Of a stretch of 64,000 nucleotides of DNA, positions 35,857-44,408 are shown piece after piece (the first letter of the stretch is position 1; each line of letters opens with the position of its first letter). A program made the translations under genes and the position numbers. This DNA is from a bacterium (Candidatus Blackallbacteria) CG13_big_fil_rev_8_21_14_2_50_49_14 (GTDB taxonomy: Bacteria; Cyanobacteriota; Sericytochromatia; UBA7694): contig PFGG01000072.1 of the NCBI GenBank assembly GCA_002783405.1, positions 1 through 64,000 of the forward strand, in the 5' to 3' direction. The notes beneath the pieces are model-generated. The model saw only the letters and a list, made by a program, of their open reading frames with translations, was not told where the DNA came from and searched no databases.

Positions 35857-36570
35857 TCAATTTTTTCCGTAGGCCAGCTTCACACTTCCCAATAAGAGCA
35901 CAAATGAAAGCACAGCAATCAGACTGCCCCAAAACCAGTAAGGAAGCAAGAAATATTGCGCAATTTGGCCTGTATCTGAATACATGGCCCTGCCGCCCAG
36001 ATTGATTCTGTTCATAAATAAATAGTCCAATTGTCTGAAAGTGCCGATACAGGCTTGAACTCCCAAAAACTGAACCCCCATCTGCTGTAGGTCTTCTCCC
36101 CCTTTGGCAGAGGTCAAGAGGAGAGCTGCCCCCAACAAGGGCAAAATCACCCAGCCAAAAGGCGTGCGCACCCAAATCAGGGTGGATAGCAACAGCGCCA
36201 ATCCCAATCCACTTAAAACCATGCGCGAAGTTTGTCTTTTACTTCCCGCCAAAATAAAAAATGCGCCTGCAATCGGCGGTCCCAATAAACCACCAGCAGA
36301 GACAAAGGGTGTTGCAAAGAGCGGGCCGCCTGAATGGGTGGCGATCCCTGAACCGTTCGGATAAATCAAAAGGCTGTGAAATTTGCCCCCCAAAAGCAGC
36401 GCAGTCATGCCATGGCCCATTTCATGAAACCAGGTTGCCAAAATCGTAAAGGGATAAAGCAAATAATTTCCAAAGGGGATCTGCCATAGAAAAACAGTCA
36501 ATAGAGCAGAAACCAAAAGCCAACGAATGGCAGCCTTGCGTGAATGATCAGCACTTTCATCCAAATTCAT
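35857..36570 (-). CDS. M50B-like membrane metallopeptidase family protein
   Basis: A 237-residue polytopic membrane protein. WFHEMGHGMTALLLGG places the zinc motif HEMGH at 49-53 within an early membrane region, and several further hydrophobic segments follow (~85-105, 115-150, 205-230). This is the pattern of the 'peptidase M50B-like' family found in cyanobacteria and other bacteria. The typical second M50 motif (NxxPxxPLDGG) is not evident, so proteolytic function is uncertain. AAAGG precedes the ATG. It stands alone between the coiled-coil gene and the divergent 36826 gene. Confidence 0.75.
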   Translation of the reverse strand: MNLDESADHSRKAAIRWLLVSALLTVFLWQIPFGNYLLYPFTILATWFHEMGHGMTALLLGGKFHSLLIYPNGSGIATHSGGPLFATPFVSAGGLLGPPIAGAFFILAGSKRQTSRMVLSGLGLALLLSTLIWVRTPFGWVILPLLGAALLLTSAKGGEDLQQMGVQFLGVQACIGTFRQLDYLFMNRINLGGRAMYSDTGQIAQYFLLPYWFWGSLIAVLSFVLLLGSVKLAYGKN

Positions 36571-36783
36571 GTTATTGACCTTTTTCCGGCAAACCCAAAG
36601 TTTTCATGTGATGATTTTAGCACAGGCTGGTTCTTCACAGGTTGAAGTAAACACCGGGTCATTCTGCCTCATTTATTCTCGATTTATTATAATCTTGAAA
36701 ATTTAGCTTATTTATTAAGAGCTTATTAAATACATTTTTGAGCTTTGTTTTAGAACGCCAGAAAGAGAAAACAAGCGCCTATA

Positions 36784-36811
36784 GTTAAAATATAGTTAAC
36801 AAATCGTTTAA
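36784..36811 (+). promoter_or_regulatory. 11-bp-phased TTAA repeats upstream of 36826
   Basis: TTAA cores start at 36785, 36796 and 36808 (spacing 11, 12), in ATAGTTAA and TATAGTTAAC contexts, ending 15 nt before the start codon and touching the Shine-Dalgarno AAAGAGGG. The remainder of the 36571-36825 gap is AT-rich with no gene. Confidence 0.5.
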
Positions 36812-36825
36812 AGAGGGAAAATTCT

Positions 36826-37389
36826 ATGCAAATCAAACGTCCTGAAGGAATTTCTGGCCAGGGTATCGCAACAATTGCACGTCCCGCTCAAAAATGCACA
36901 CAGGAAATCAACTCCCTCGATCAACCCTCTCAGGTCGCTAAATGCATTGATTCGCATATTTCCAGCTCGATTGGCGGAAAAATTGAAGCTCCTTCTTTCG
37001 GTTTCTTTCACCAAGATGCCAAAGCCCTGGTCAACGAAACCCTTTCTGAAATGCGCAACAACAACCCCATGGCCTCAAAATTTGCACTGCATGAATTCAG
37101 TGCTGAATTAAGAAGCATGACCCCCGGTGAATTGGATGATGTTAAAGACGTGATTGTTGCAAAAATGGCGAGTCCCAAAAGCTCACAATCAGACCGCGAC
37201 GCCCTTATGAAAATGTACAAGCTTGCCGATGCAGCCTCAGAAAATCGCTTAAGTCCTTCTCGTCCCATGCCCAAACCTTTCCCCATTGATCCTGGCTTTG
37301 AATATCCCATGCCACAACCCGCACACCCCAATCGTCGCTTTAAAGACACTGTGATTCCATTTTCTGACCTGGCTCAAGCTGCCAATTAA
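36826..37389 (+). CDS. Small protein of unknown function, paralogue of the next gene
   Basis: A 187-residue protein with AAAGAGGG upstream. Residues ~65-150 form the conserved core shared with 37624-38133: DALV-type start, LSEMRNNNPMASKFALHEFSAEL, a helix-turn region, then MKMYKLADAASENRL. The N-terminal ~55 and C-terminal ~35 residues are variable and Pro-rich. No signal peptide or known domain. Tandem duplication with its neighbour is clear from aligned motifs (RNNNPMASKFAL versus RNNHPLVSKLAL; ADAASENR versus VETASENR). Own promoter region with phased repeats and own terminator. Confidence 0.7.
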   Translation: MQIKRPEGISGQGIATIARPAQKCTQEINSLDQPSQVAKCIDSHISSSIGGKIEAPSFGFFHQDAKALVNETLSEMRNNNPMASKFALHEFSAELRSMTPGELDDVKDVIVAKMASPKSSQSDRDALMKMYKLADAASENRLSPSRPMPKPFPIDPGFEYPMPQPAHPNRRFKDTVIPFSDLAQAAN

Positions 37390-37426
37390 GAATTCAGACT
37401 TTTTCTAATTCTCTCCATTACCTTCC

Positions 37427-37448
37427 GCCCGGCTTGCCGGGCTTTTTT
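37427..37448 (+). terminator. Intrinsic terminator
   Basis: GCCCGGC-TT-GCCGGGC stem (37427-37442) followed by six T. Confidence 0.88.
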
Positions 37449-37566
37449 ATTGGGAACTTTTGTCTGAATTTCTCTGTCTTTTGGGAAGAACAAATCATAT
37501 TAAATAAACGTTAATTGTTTGTTTTATATATGTAATAATGCTTCATTTTGATGAAAATAGCGCTAT

Positions 37567-37595
37567 ATTTAAGATATCGGTTAATGTAAGGTTAA
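37567..37595 (+). promoter_or_regulatory. 11-bp-phased GGTTAA repeats upstream of 37624
   Basis: ATTTAA at 37567, GGTTAA at 37579 and GGTTAA at 37590 (spacing 12, 11), 28 nt before the start codon. Confidence 0.5.
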
Positions 37596-37623
37596 CCTTA
37601 GAGTGTAAAAGAGGAAACGATCC

Positions 37624-38133
37624 ATGAATCTCAAAGTCTATACCCATGCCCATCAGGTCATGCCCTGTGAACCCACTTCGGGCTCTGTTACAGGTTTGGC
37701 TGTCCGTCGGTCTGAGTCCGGACCTGAGCGACTCATCTCAGCAGAACCGGATCAGCACCCAATACACCAGCAAATGCAGCTTGAACCCAAAACGAATGAA
37801 CTCTATCATCCAGTCACAGATGCCCTGGTTGAGGATACACTTGCGGATTTACGCAATAATCATCCCCTGGTATCCAAACTGGCTCTTCAACGTTTTGCAG
37901 CCCAATTGCGGCGTTTGCGCAGCACAGAATTAGAAGCCCTCAAAGAAGGTCTTTTAACCCACCGTGGACGCCAAGGTTTAAGCGACCAGGAACAGGATGC
38001 GCTCAGCAGAATGTTCACCCTGGTCGAAACTGCCTCAGAAAACAGACGCCTGCGAATTCCCCGTATGACGGCCCCTTTAACAGAGCATTATCCTGTGATC
38101 GGCCGTGGTATCGGTGAAGCTGTCAGCGAATAA
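37624..38133 (+). CDS. Small protein of unknown function, tandem paralogue of 36826-37389
   Basis: A 169-residue protein with AAAGAGG upstream of the ATG. Core at ~60-140 (DALVEDTLADLRNNHPLVSKLALQRFAAQLRRL, then LSRMFTLVETASENRRL) aligned with the preceding gene. More Arg-rich and less Lys-rich than its paralogue, so the copies have drifted. No signal peptide or domain. Its upstream region repeats the GGTTAA element and it also has its own terminator, so the whole transcription unit, not only the coding region, appears to have been duplicated. Confidence 0.7.
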   Translation: MNLKVYTHAHQVMPCEPTSGSVTGLAVRRSESGPERLISAEPDQHPIHQQMQLEPKTNELYHPVTDALVEDTLADLRNNHPLVSKLALQRFAAQLRRLRSTELEALKEGLLTHRGRQGLSDQEQDALSRMFTLVETASENRRLRIPRMTAPLTEHYPVIGRGIGEAVSE

Positions 38134-38153
38134 TCTGAAATTTTTCACTTAAA

Positions 38154-38177
38154 GGCCCGGCAAAAGCCGGGTCTTTT
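38154..38177 (+). terminator. Intrinsic terminator
   Basis: GGCCCGGC-AAAA-GCCGGGTC stem with one G.U pair (38154-38173), then TTTT. The following 38178-38351 stretch contains no gene; a TATGAT element at 38331-38336 may be the fliG-homologue -10. Confidence 0.8.
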
Positions 38178-38351
38178 CGTTTTAGGCTTCTTGCTCAGAC
38201 AGCACCATTTTCGCCAAAAAACATCTCAGACTCCTCCCGCCAATCTGCTCAATCACCGGAATGACTTGGCATGGTTTTGAATCCGTTCCCCTCTATTTTT
38301 TGCGCACAGCATAACACAGTCAGCCCCATGCTATGATTTGTTTGAGGGATT

Positions 38352-39422
38352 ATGAACTGGGATAGCTTTCATCATTGGTTGGAAACCCACTCTCTGCTGG
38401 AATTGTTTGAAAGTGGGTTTCTTTCCCGTTGCCTAACACAAGAACTGAGTTCAGCAGAAAAAGCTGCTGTATTTTTAAGGGCTGTGGGACAAGCCACAGC
38501 CGCACCTATTTTGGCGCGCCTGAAAAGCGCAGAGGTTGAAAAAATTATTCAAGCCTTAAAAACACAGGGAGATTTAGACCCCGCCTTACGCCTGGCTGTT
38601 TTGGATGAGCTGGAGCACAGTGTTCACAACCCCCTGATCCAAGGCGGAAAACAGATAGCAAGAGAGATGCTCGATCTCAGCTTTACACCTGGAAAAGCTG
38701 AAGATATTTTAAAAAAAATTCAGACCCCTGCTTTGCCTTATTTTCACTGGATGCACAAAATTTCAAACCAGGATTTGCTGGAACTGCTTGAGCCAGAGTC
38801 GATTACGCTTCAAGCCGCCGTTCTCGTTTGTCTAAGACCAGAACAAGCAGCCAGTTTTTTATCGCAACAGCTCCCCAAGATTCAAGAAGCTCTGGCCTTG
38901 CAAATCGCTCAAAAGCACCCACTCAACCAAGAAATCCTTGAAATCTTAGATCAAACACTCCTTCAAAAATATCAAAAAAGAAGCCAAACCGTTGCCATAC
39001 AAGGTCGAAAAACACTTGCAAAAAGTTTGGGGCATTTAAATATCAACCGTCGGGAAAGAGTTTTGGAGTCTTTAGGCGATATCGCCCCAGAACTTGAACA
39101 CCGGATTCGTGAAGAAATGCTGAGTCTTGAAGACCTCAACAGCTTCTCAGGCCCTGCTTTTTCACAGCTCTTGGCAGGAATGGACGATCAATGCCTGGCC
39201 TGGAGTTTAAAATTGGCGACCCCCAAATTACAACTTAAACTTCTTTCACATCTTTCCCAACGGCGTGCGGATATGGTACAAGAGTATAAAGCCTCTTTGC
39301 CCCCCCGAAAGCGTTCAGAGGCAGAAAAACATATGCGTCGCCTTTTAGAAGCCGTACTTGAATTTCAGCGGCAAGGTCGTTTGCCACATCACACAATGAA
39401 AGAAGAACCTTGGATTGACTGA
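38352..39422 (+). CDS. fliG: Flagellar motor switch protein FliG homologue
   Basis: A 356-residue protein, near FliG size (about 330-345). FliG_N/M hallmarks are LSSAEKAAVFLRAVG (~33-47), the LARLKSAEVEKI helix and LGHLNINRRERVLESLGDIAPEL. The FliG_M/C region has ISNQDLLELLEPESITLQAAVLVCLRPEQAASFL. The C-terminal torque domain is recognisable (AWSLKLATPKLQLKLLSHLSQRRADMV), but the usual MGPVRLSDVE loop is LPPRKRSEAE here, so some motor residues differ. FliG binds the MS ring and converts stator force to rotation. It is outside any flagellar operon; a second FliG elsewhere is possible. Its last 8 nt overlap the crotonase gene. Confidence 0.78.
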   Translation: MNWDSFHHWLETHSLLELFESGFLSRCLTQELSSAEKAAVFLRAVGQATAAPILARLKSAEVEKIIQALKTQGDLDPALRLAVLDELEHSVHNPLIQGGKQIAREMLDLSFTPGKAEDILKKIQTPALPYFHWMHKISNQDLLELLEPESITLQAAVLVCLRPEQAASFLSQQLPKIQEALALQIAQKHPLNQEILEILDQTLLQKYQKRSQTVAIQGRKTLAKSLGHLNINRRERVLESLGDIAPELEHRIREEMLSLEDLNSFSGPAFSQLLAGMDDQCLAWSLKLATPKLQLKLLSHLSQRRADMVQEYKASLPPRKRSEAEKHMRRLLEAVLEFQRQGRLPHHTMKEEPWID

Positions 39423-40167
39423 ACCCACCTGGATCGACAAAACATCTGGCCCGATCACGACCCTGACTTTGCGCTGCGAACGGGAACTGAATCTCTTACA
39501 TACCTCCACGATTGACGCCTTGATTGATGAATTAAAAAATTTAAAACAGGATCCTGAACTCAGAGTCTTGGTGCTTACCGGTGGAGAAGCCAAATCTTTC
39601 TGCGCTGGGGCAGATATTGGCGAATTGCTTGAACTCACGCATATTCCCTTCTATGTTGAACGGGGCCAGGAATTGATTGAATTGCTGTTTCATTTCCCCA
39701 CCCCTGTAATTGCAGCCATCAACGGCTATGCTTTAGGAGCAGGTTTTTCACTGGCCATGGCCTGTGAATTGAGAATTATGTCAGAACATGCCCGCATTGG
39801 ACAATTGGCAGTTCGCAATGGGCTGACTCCGCCCTTTGGCAATATTCAACACCTTTTGCAGGCCATCGGCCCTGTCAGGGCAAAAGAACTGCTGTATACA
39901 GGCCGCGTATTTTCTGCAAGTGAAGCAGAAGCCGTGGGCTTGGTGAATAAAGTCGTTGAGCAGGGACAATTGCTGAAAGCGGCCTATGATTTGGCCCAAG
40001 AAATCATGGTGGCCCCAGCCCACGCGATTCATTGGGTCAAACGGATTGTCAACCGCACCTTAGAGGAAGGGCATGCCGTAGGGTATTTAACGCAGGAAGA
40101 AGCACTCATCCAATGTCTTGAGGATCCACGCACACGCCAGATTCTCGAAAAATTTCTCAAGAAATAA
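39415..40167 (+). CDS. Enoyl-CoA hydratase/isomerase (crotonase) family protein lacking both catalytic glutamates
   Basis: A 250-residue protein starting at TTG inside the end of fliG. Crotonase fold features are clear: SFCAGADIGELLE (CoA/oxyanion loop), AAINGYALGAGFSLAMACELRI (second oxyanion loop) and GRVFSASEAEAVGLVNKVV. In rat enoyl-CoA hydratase the catalytic pair is Glu144 (GGGCELAMMCD) and Glu164 (FGQPE). Here the aligned residues are Ser (GAGFSLAMACE) and Ala (IGQLAV), so simple hydratase chemistry is unlikely. Other superfamily reactions (isomerase, hydrolase, lyase) or a non-catalytic role remain possible. Translational coupling to fliG is unexpected. Convergent with cysQ, 2 nt apart. 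Confidence 0.85.
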   Translation: MTEPTWIDKTSGPITTLTLRCERELNLLHTSTIDALIDELKNLKQDPELRVLVLTGGEAKSFCAGADIGELLELTHIPFYVERGQELIELLFHFPTPVIAAINGYALGAGFSLAMACELRIMSEHARIGQLAVRNGLTPPFGNIQHLLQAIGPVRAKELLYTGRVFSASEAEAVGLVNKVVEQGQLLKAAYDLAQEIMVAPAHAIHWVKRIVNRTLEEGHAVGYLTQEEALIQCLEDPRTRQILEKFLKK

Positions 40168-40169
40168 AA

Positions 40170-41054
40170 TTAAGGCGCGAGATCCTCATCGCCCTCTTCG
40201 GCATCCACTGAAGCGATTTCTGCTTGATAATGGCCTTCTAAAATGGTTTGAATTTTTTCCAAAAGTTGGGCGTGAACCACACCATTTGAAGCCACCACTC
40301 CATCACTGTTTTTAAGTTGGCGAAAGCTATAATCCAAGGGCTCACCCGAAAGATTGGTGACCTGCCCGCCTGCTTCCGTCAGAATGATTTCAGGGGCACA
40401 GGTATCCCAACAGGAAGTCATGCCTGAAAGATTTAAATAAATATCACAGGTTTGTCGGGCGATCATCGCCAATTTTAAGCCCACACTTCCCGATCGGATG
40501 ATTTCCTGAATTCCCAAAGCCTGATAAATTTCTAGAAGTTCATCGGTCAAATGTGAACGACTGGCTGCAATTTTGATTTTTGCAAAATCTGTATTGACAG
40601 AGGTTTGCATGCTTTGAATCTGCTGATCACGGCGAGAATAGGAGCCTTGCCCTTTCGCAGCCCAATACATATAACCTGTTACGGGCTGATAAACCACCCC
40701 GACCACCGGCCGGCCCTCTTCAATCATGCCAATCATGACCGAAAATTCGCCATTGTGATTGATAAATTCTTTGGTGCCATCCATGGGATCAATAATCCAA
40801 ATGCGGGAATGGGATTCTAAGCCTGAAGGCAAACTGCTTTCTTCAGAAACGACCAGATCTTTGGGAAAAGCCTTTTCTAAAGCAGAAACGATATATTGAC
40901 TTGAAGTTTTATCTGCAATCGTGACAGGTTCCTGGCCTGCTTTCATCTGAATGGCATAATCGGTATCATAATGGGTGAGAATGATCTGACCAGCCTCACG
41001 GGCAATCTCTCGCGTTAAGTCAAGTTCCCGTTGATAGGCTGTAGTGGTCGGCAT
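40170..41054 (-). CDS. cysQ: 3'(2'),5'-bisphosphate nucleotidase / inositol-monophosphatase family
   Basis: 294 residues from the ATG at 41054, 4 nt after the DUF2252 gene; a longer frame reaching 41219 would overlap that gene and is rejected. Metal-binding motifs are visible: SEE around 70-72, IDPMDGTKEF (88-97) and WDTCAPEIILTEAGG. These are the signature of the Li+-sensitive phosphatase superfamily, and the spacing and DGTKEFI form match CysQ. It removes 3'-phosphate from PAP/PAPS in sulfate assimilation or recycles PAP. It has an acidic C-terminal tail (VDAEEGDEDL). Inositol-phosphatase activity is the alternative. Confidence 0.88.
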   Translation of the reverse strand: MPTTTAYQRELDLTREIAREAGQIILTHYDTDYAIQMKAGQEPVTIADKTSSQYIVSALEKAFPKDLVVSEESSLPSGLESHSRIWIIDPMDGTKEFINHNGEFSVMIGMIEEGRPVVGVVYQPVTGYMYWAAKGQGSYSRRDQQIQSMQTSVNTDFAKIKIAASRSHLTDELLEIYQALGIQEIIRSGSVGLKLAMIARQTCDIYLNLSGMTSCWDTCAPEIILTEAGGQVTNLSGEPLDYSFRQLKNSDGVVASNGVVHAQLLEKIQTILEGHYQAEIASVDAEEGDEDLAP

Positions 41055-41058
41055 AAAT

Positions 41059-42378
41059 TCAAAGACGCCGCGAACGAACAGCCTGAACAAAGGTTTCCCA
41101 GTCAGAGGAAACCAAGCCAGCATATTGATCAGACCAAGCAGGTAAAAGCGGCAACCAGGTCTTACTTTCAGCCAGTATGCGAGCGGCTTGGCCGCTTCGG
41201 GCATGCGCTCTGGCCCCAATCAAGGCCACACTGTCCAAAAAGTCTTGAAACTCTTTATTCTTGTTCAGTTTTTCGAGATTGACGGTTTCTTTGGGCAGCA
41301 ATTCTCGGACATAAACACTGAGATTGTGTACTTTGCTGACCCCTAAGAAGGGATCCGCCTCAGGTAAGAAATAGCGAAAAGCCTGAAGAATGCGAGCGGA
41401 CTGATCTCCCCGAGAAACAGCAAAGGCCTCAGTAGAAGGCGAAGCCGCTTCCTTAAACTCAAGAATAATATCATCTTGGGGACTGGCAGAAGCACCTTCA
41501 ACCAAAACAATATAGCGGTAACGCCCAAGGCTGCCCTTGCCAGCGACCCGTGCAGCCGCATCTTTCAAACGAAAAAATGCTGCGCCCTCACGGCGTGTTC
41601 GCGCATAGAGCGTGAGCGCAGCTGCCACTTCCTGCTGAATCGCTGGAGAAATGGGCAAGATTTTGTCTGAGGGAATAAAACGTCCGGCACGCGTCATTTC
41701 ACTCAAATATTCAGCGCGGTTGAAATTGGCGGCCTGTTCAACCTGTTTGGCCGGTTTTTCGGTCAAATACCGTTGATCCAAGGGCTGCGCCAAGAGCGCA
41801 GGTTGACGCGATAAGGCCTGCAAATGAAACAAATAGCGTTCAAGAAAAAAGCCAACCAAGGCTTCGCGCTCTGAACCTTTAAAGCCATTTTCATCAGCAG
41901 CGAGTTGAATACTGACAGCCTGGCGGGCCAATTCCCAGGTATAGGGTGCCTGAGTAGCCTCATCAAAATCATTTAAATCATAGGCAAAGCGGTTACGGGA
42001 GGTTTTATAGGTTCCCATATTTTCGAGATGAAAATCACCTTGAATCCAAATCCGGGTTGGACTGGCCAAAGCGGTTTCCCGCGCCATATCATAATCAAAT
42101 AGAAAAGCGGTTGCTCTGTAAAAGGCAAAGGGTGATTCTGACATGGCCTCATATTTCAAACGAACCCATTCAGGAGCGCGTTTCTGCAATTCCAGATGGT
42201 ATTTTTGAATAAGCGGCAAGGGATCACGTGTCATGGTACTGCGCAGTTTGGTTTTAGAGGCTGTCTGATAAATGGCTCTAGGGCTCTGCTGAAATCGGGC
42301 AGAGAGGTCTGAAAAAGTACTCTGACAAGCATTCAAGGTTGCCAAAGCTGAGAGTACGAATAAACTGCGTAGTTTCAT
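41059..42378 (-). CDS. DUF2252-family lipoprotein
   Basis: A 439-residue protein from the ATG at 42378. The signal peptide ends in lipobox LNAC. The mature protein is a DUF2252 domain: TRDPLPLIQKYH, FYRATAFLFDYDMA, IWIQGDFHLENMGTY, FAYDLNDFDEATQAPYTWELARQAVSI. This family resembles kinase/phosphotransferase folds (GD-x-HxxN and DxND-like motifs) but its activity is unproven, and a lipid-anchored envelope form would have no ATP supply. In-frame TTG starts at 42384 and 42393 are possible, with AGGGG nearer to them. It lies between the M14 carboxypeptidase gene upstream and cysQ downstream on the same strand. Confidence 0.85.
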   Translation of the reverse strand: MKLRSLFVLSALATLNACQSTFSDLSARFQQSPRAIYQTASKTKLRSTMTRDPLPLIQKYHLELQKRAPEWVRLKYEAMSESPFAFYRATAFLFDYDMARETALASPTRIWIQGDFHLENMGTYKTSRNRFAYDLNDFDEATQAPYTWELARQAVSIQLAADENGFKGSEREALVGFFLERYLFHLQALSRQPALLAQPLDQRYLTEKPAKQVEQAANFNRAEYLSEMTRAGRFIPSDKILPISPAIQQEVAAALTLYARTRREGAAFFRLKDAAARVAGKGSLGRYRYIVLVEGASASPQDDIILEFKEAASPSTEAFAVSRGDQSARILQAFRYFLPEADPFLGVSKVHNLSVYVRELLPKETVNLEKLNKNKEFQDFLDSVALIGARAHARSGQAARILAESKTWLPLLPAWSDQYAGLVSSDWETFVQAVRSRRL

Positions 42379-42455
42379 TTTCAAAATTCTCAAACCCCTT
42401 TTATATTCTTTAATTATAAGCCAGAAACTGGTTATTTTTCAAAACAGAGCGTGAA

Positions 42456-43703
42456 TTACTGAAATTCACCGCCAGCCTCAATTAAACGCAGGAAAGTAGG
42501 ACGCAGGCTCACCCAGATCCGCTCCATTTCAGAAAAGCTGGGCCGGAAAGTCTGCCCCACTTCAAGGGTCATTGAAAGCGCGCCATGCTTGCCATAGGCA
42601 TAATCACGGGTCGTAGCCGTCGTGGGATACAAAATCTGCGTGCTGGTTCCACCTTTAAAGCCCAGGTTTTTAACAGTTTCCTGGTAAAGCTTTTTGAAGA
42701 TTGGGGTATGGGGAACATCCTCAGCACTGTATCCAAAAGGCCAAAGCATCATTTCACCATAGGCATGAATATCTGCGAAAATAGCAGGTTTTTTACGCGC
42801 CATCATGGCCTGAACCACCTGGGTTTCAGGCTCTGAGGCAGGGGCTGCACCACTGTAAATTTCACCATTGGGATCTGACAAACCACGTTTCCAGCTGTCG
42901 GGCACATTCAACCCCTGATAATTCCAGTGGTTATCAAAATTACGATTCAGGTCGATCCCGGTTCCATGGGTATTTTTGCGCTGCCAGGAATCCCCTTTTT
43001 CAACTTCAACACGTCCATCCACGTTGACCATGGGCAGAATAAACACTTCATGGGTATTCAACAATTCAGTAATTTTGGGGTCTTTGCCGTACTCGGAAGT
43101 TAAAAGATCCATGAGTTTCATCAGCAATTCTACGGGGGCCAATTCGCGCGCATGCACGCCCCCTGTAAACATCGTGACGGGTTTGGGGGCCCGGTTTTGA
43201 CGATTGGTGAGCGTTACTGCCCAAATATCATGATCAGATTTTCCTTGGGTTTTCTCCCAGGTATCTCCTGCATCTTCCAATTGCACCAATTGTGGATATT
43301 TTGCAGCCAATTCCTGTAATTGCTGACGCATTTGGGCATAGGTCCGGTAGCCACTGGGAAGCGGTTGACGCCCTTCCCCCATACTGCGCTCCATGCTGGC
43401 TTCATAGCGCACCTGACGCTGATTCAATTCAAGCATTTGTGCAGGGGTAATCCGCGCCAAAGCTGTTTTTTGCGCAGTTTCAATGCCAAAGAGATCCAAA
43501 CCTGCACCTGCGAGTTCAGCCAGTTCAGCGGGGCTACGCCAAAAAAGTCTGACCACACGGGGCTGACTGGATGCTGCCGCTTGAAAACGCGCCGGGGAAG
43601 AGCTATTGAGGGCTGAACTGAGATTTAAGGGGGCGCTACATGCGCTCAGAGAAAGGATTGCTGCCAAGGGCAAATGCCAAAGTTTGAGCTTGGAAAGGTG
43701 CAT
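42456..43703 (-). CDS. M14-family zinc carboxypeptidase, lipoprotein
   Basis: A 415-residue protein from the ATG at 43703 (GAGG 7 nt upstream; a TTG at 43715 is less likely). Lipobox LSAC with Cys22. Residues ~120-415 are a peptidase M14 domain: GGVHARELAP gives zinc ligands His184 and Glu187, substrate-binding Arg/Asn in IDLNRNFDNHW, FADIHAYGE gives His313, and SMTLEVG gives catalytic Glu381. It removes C-terminal residues from peptides in the periplasm or at the cell surface. N-terminal residues 40-115 are Ala/Gln/Arg-rich and may be a propeptide. The next gene downstream (DUF2252 lipoprotein) follows after 77 nt. Confidence 0.9.
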   Translation of the reverse strand: MHLSKLKLWHLPLAAILSLSACSAPLNLSSALNSSSPARFQAAASSQPRVVRLFWRSPAELAELAGAGLDLFGIETAQKTALARITPAQMLELNQRQVRYEASMERSMGEGRQPLPSGYRTYAQMRQQLQELAAKYPQLVQLEDAGDTWEKTQGKSDHDIWAVTLTNRQNRAPKPVTMFTGGVHARELAPVELLMKLMDLLTSEYGKDPKITELLNTHEVFILPMVNVDGRVEVEKGDSWQRKNTHGTGIDLNRNFDNHWNYQGLNVPDSWKRGLSDPNGEIYSGAAPASEPETQVVQAMMARKKPAIFADIHAYGEMMLWPFGYSAEDVPHTPIFKKLYQETVKNLGFKGGTSTQILYPTTATTRDYAYGKHGALSMTLEVGQTFRPSFSEMERIWVSLRPTFLRLIEAGGEFQ

Positions 43704-43835
43704 GGATAACCTCAAAGGGATTTAAATTAACCAGATTATAACATATTTTTTACTTTTTCGTTCTGCTTTTTTTTGAAATAATCTTGAAAATTTTCAGCCT
43801 TGTCAGTGGCTTTTCATGCCCTTGGCAAATTCAAT

Positions 43836-44396
43836 TCAAGCGACTTTTTCGATTGAGGTAGACTCCAAGGCTTGCATAAACTTTTCCAAAGCCTGGCTCA
43901 AGCGGGATTCTTCAAGCCCATTCAAGCGCATGTTTTCAGGATCTAAGACCTCAAAATACCGCCCCAAACTGTAAGTTCCCACCAATTGCGCCCCCCACCA
44001 AGGCACCAAAGTGGCCATTTGGGTGAGATTGGTTTTGCCCCCATTGGGACCAGGAGAGGTGCTCATCAGCAACAAGGGCTTTTCAGAAAAAAACCGCATC
44101 TGAATACGTGAAAGCCAATCGATCAGATTTTTTAAGGCCGCAGGTATTGAGCCATTGTATTCTGGCGAAGCCAAAAGAATACCATCATAGCTTTGAAGTT
44201 CTTGAAAAAATGCTTCAATTTCGGGGGGAAACCCCTGGGCTTTCTGTCGATCTGGATTGTAAATGGGTATATTGTCAAAGCGAGAGAGATCTTGAATGGT
44301 TACATCGGCGTGGATGTTTTTTGCGGCGATCTCAAGTAATTGACGGTGAATTGAGCTTTGGCTATTGCTGCCTGCTAAGGCGAGAATCTTTTTCAT
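43836..44396 (-). CDS. NAD(P)H-dependent FMN reductase / quinone reductase-type flavoprotein
   Basis: A 186-residue protein. Flavodoxin-like fold with KILALAGSNSQSSIHRQLL (FMN phosphate loop), LASPEYNGSIPAALKNLIDWLSR (signature of NADPH-dependent FMN reductases such as ChrR/YieF/AzoR relatives) and TSPGPNGG. It reduces FMN, quinones or other electrophiles with NAD(P)H. It is monocistronic. A 9-bp inverted repeat 12-35 nt upstream of the start suggests repressor control, as is common for quinone-responsive reductases. Confidence 0.9.
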   Translation of the reverse strand: MKKILALAGSNSQSSIHRQLLEIAAKNIHADVTIQDLSRFDNIPIYNPDRQKAQGFPPEIEAFFQELQSYDGILLASPEYNGSIPAALKNLIDWLSRIQMRFFSEKPLLLMSTSPGPNGGKTNLTQMATLVPWWGAQLVGTYSLGRYFEVLDPENMRLNGLEESRLSQALEKFMQALESTSIEKVA

Positions 44397-44408
44397 GGGT
44401 GCCTCCGA

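Noticed and set aside
41055-41219. N-terminal extension of CysQ
   Set aside because: It would overlap the C-terminus of the DUF2252 gene and adds 55 residues with no family match; the ATG at 41054 fits the family length.
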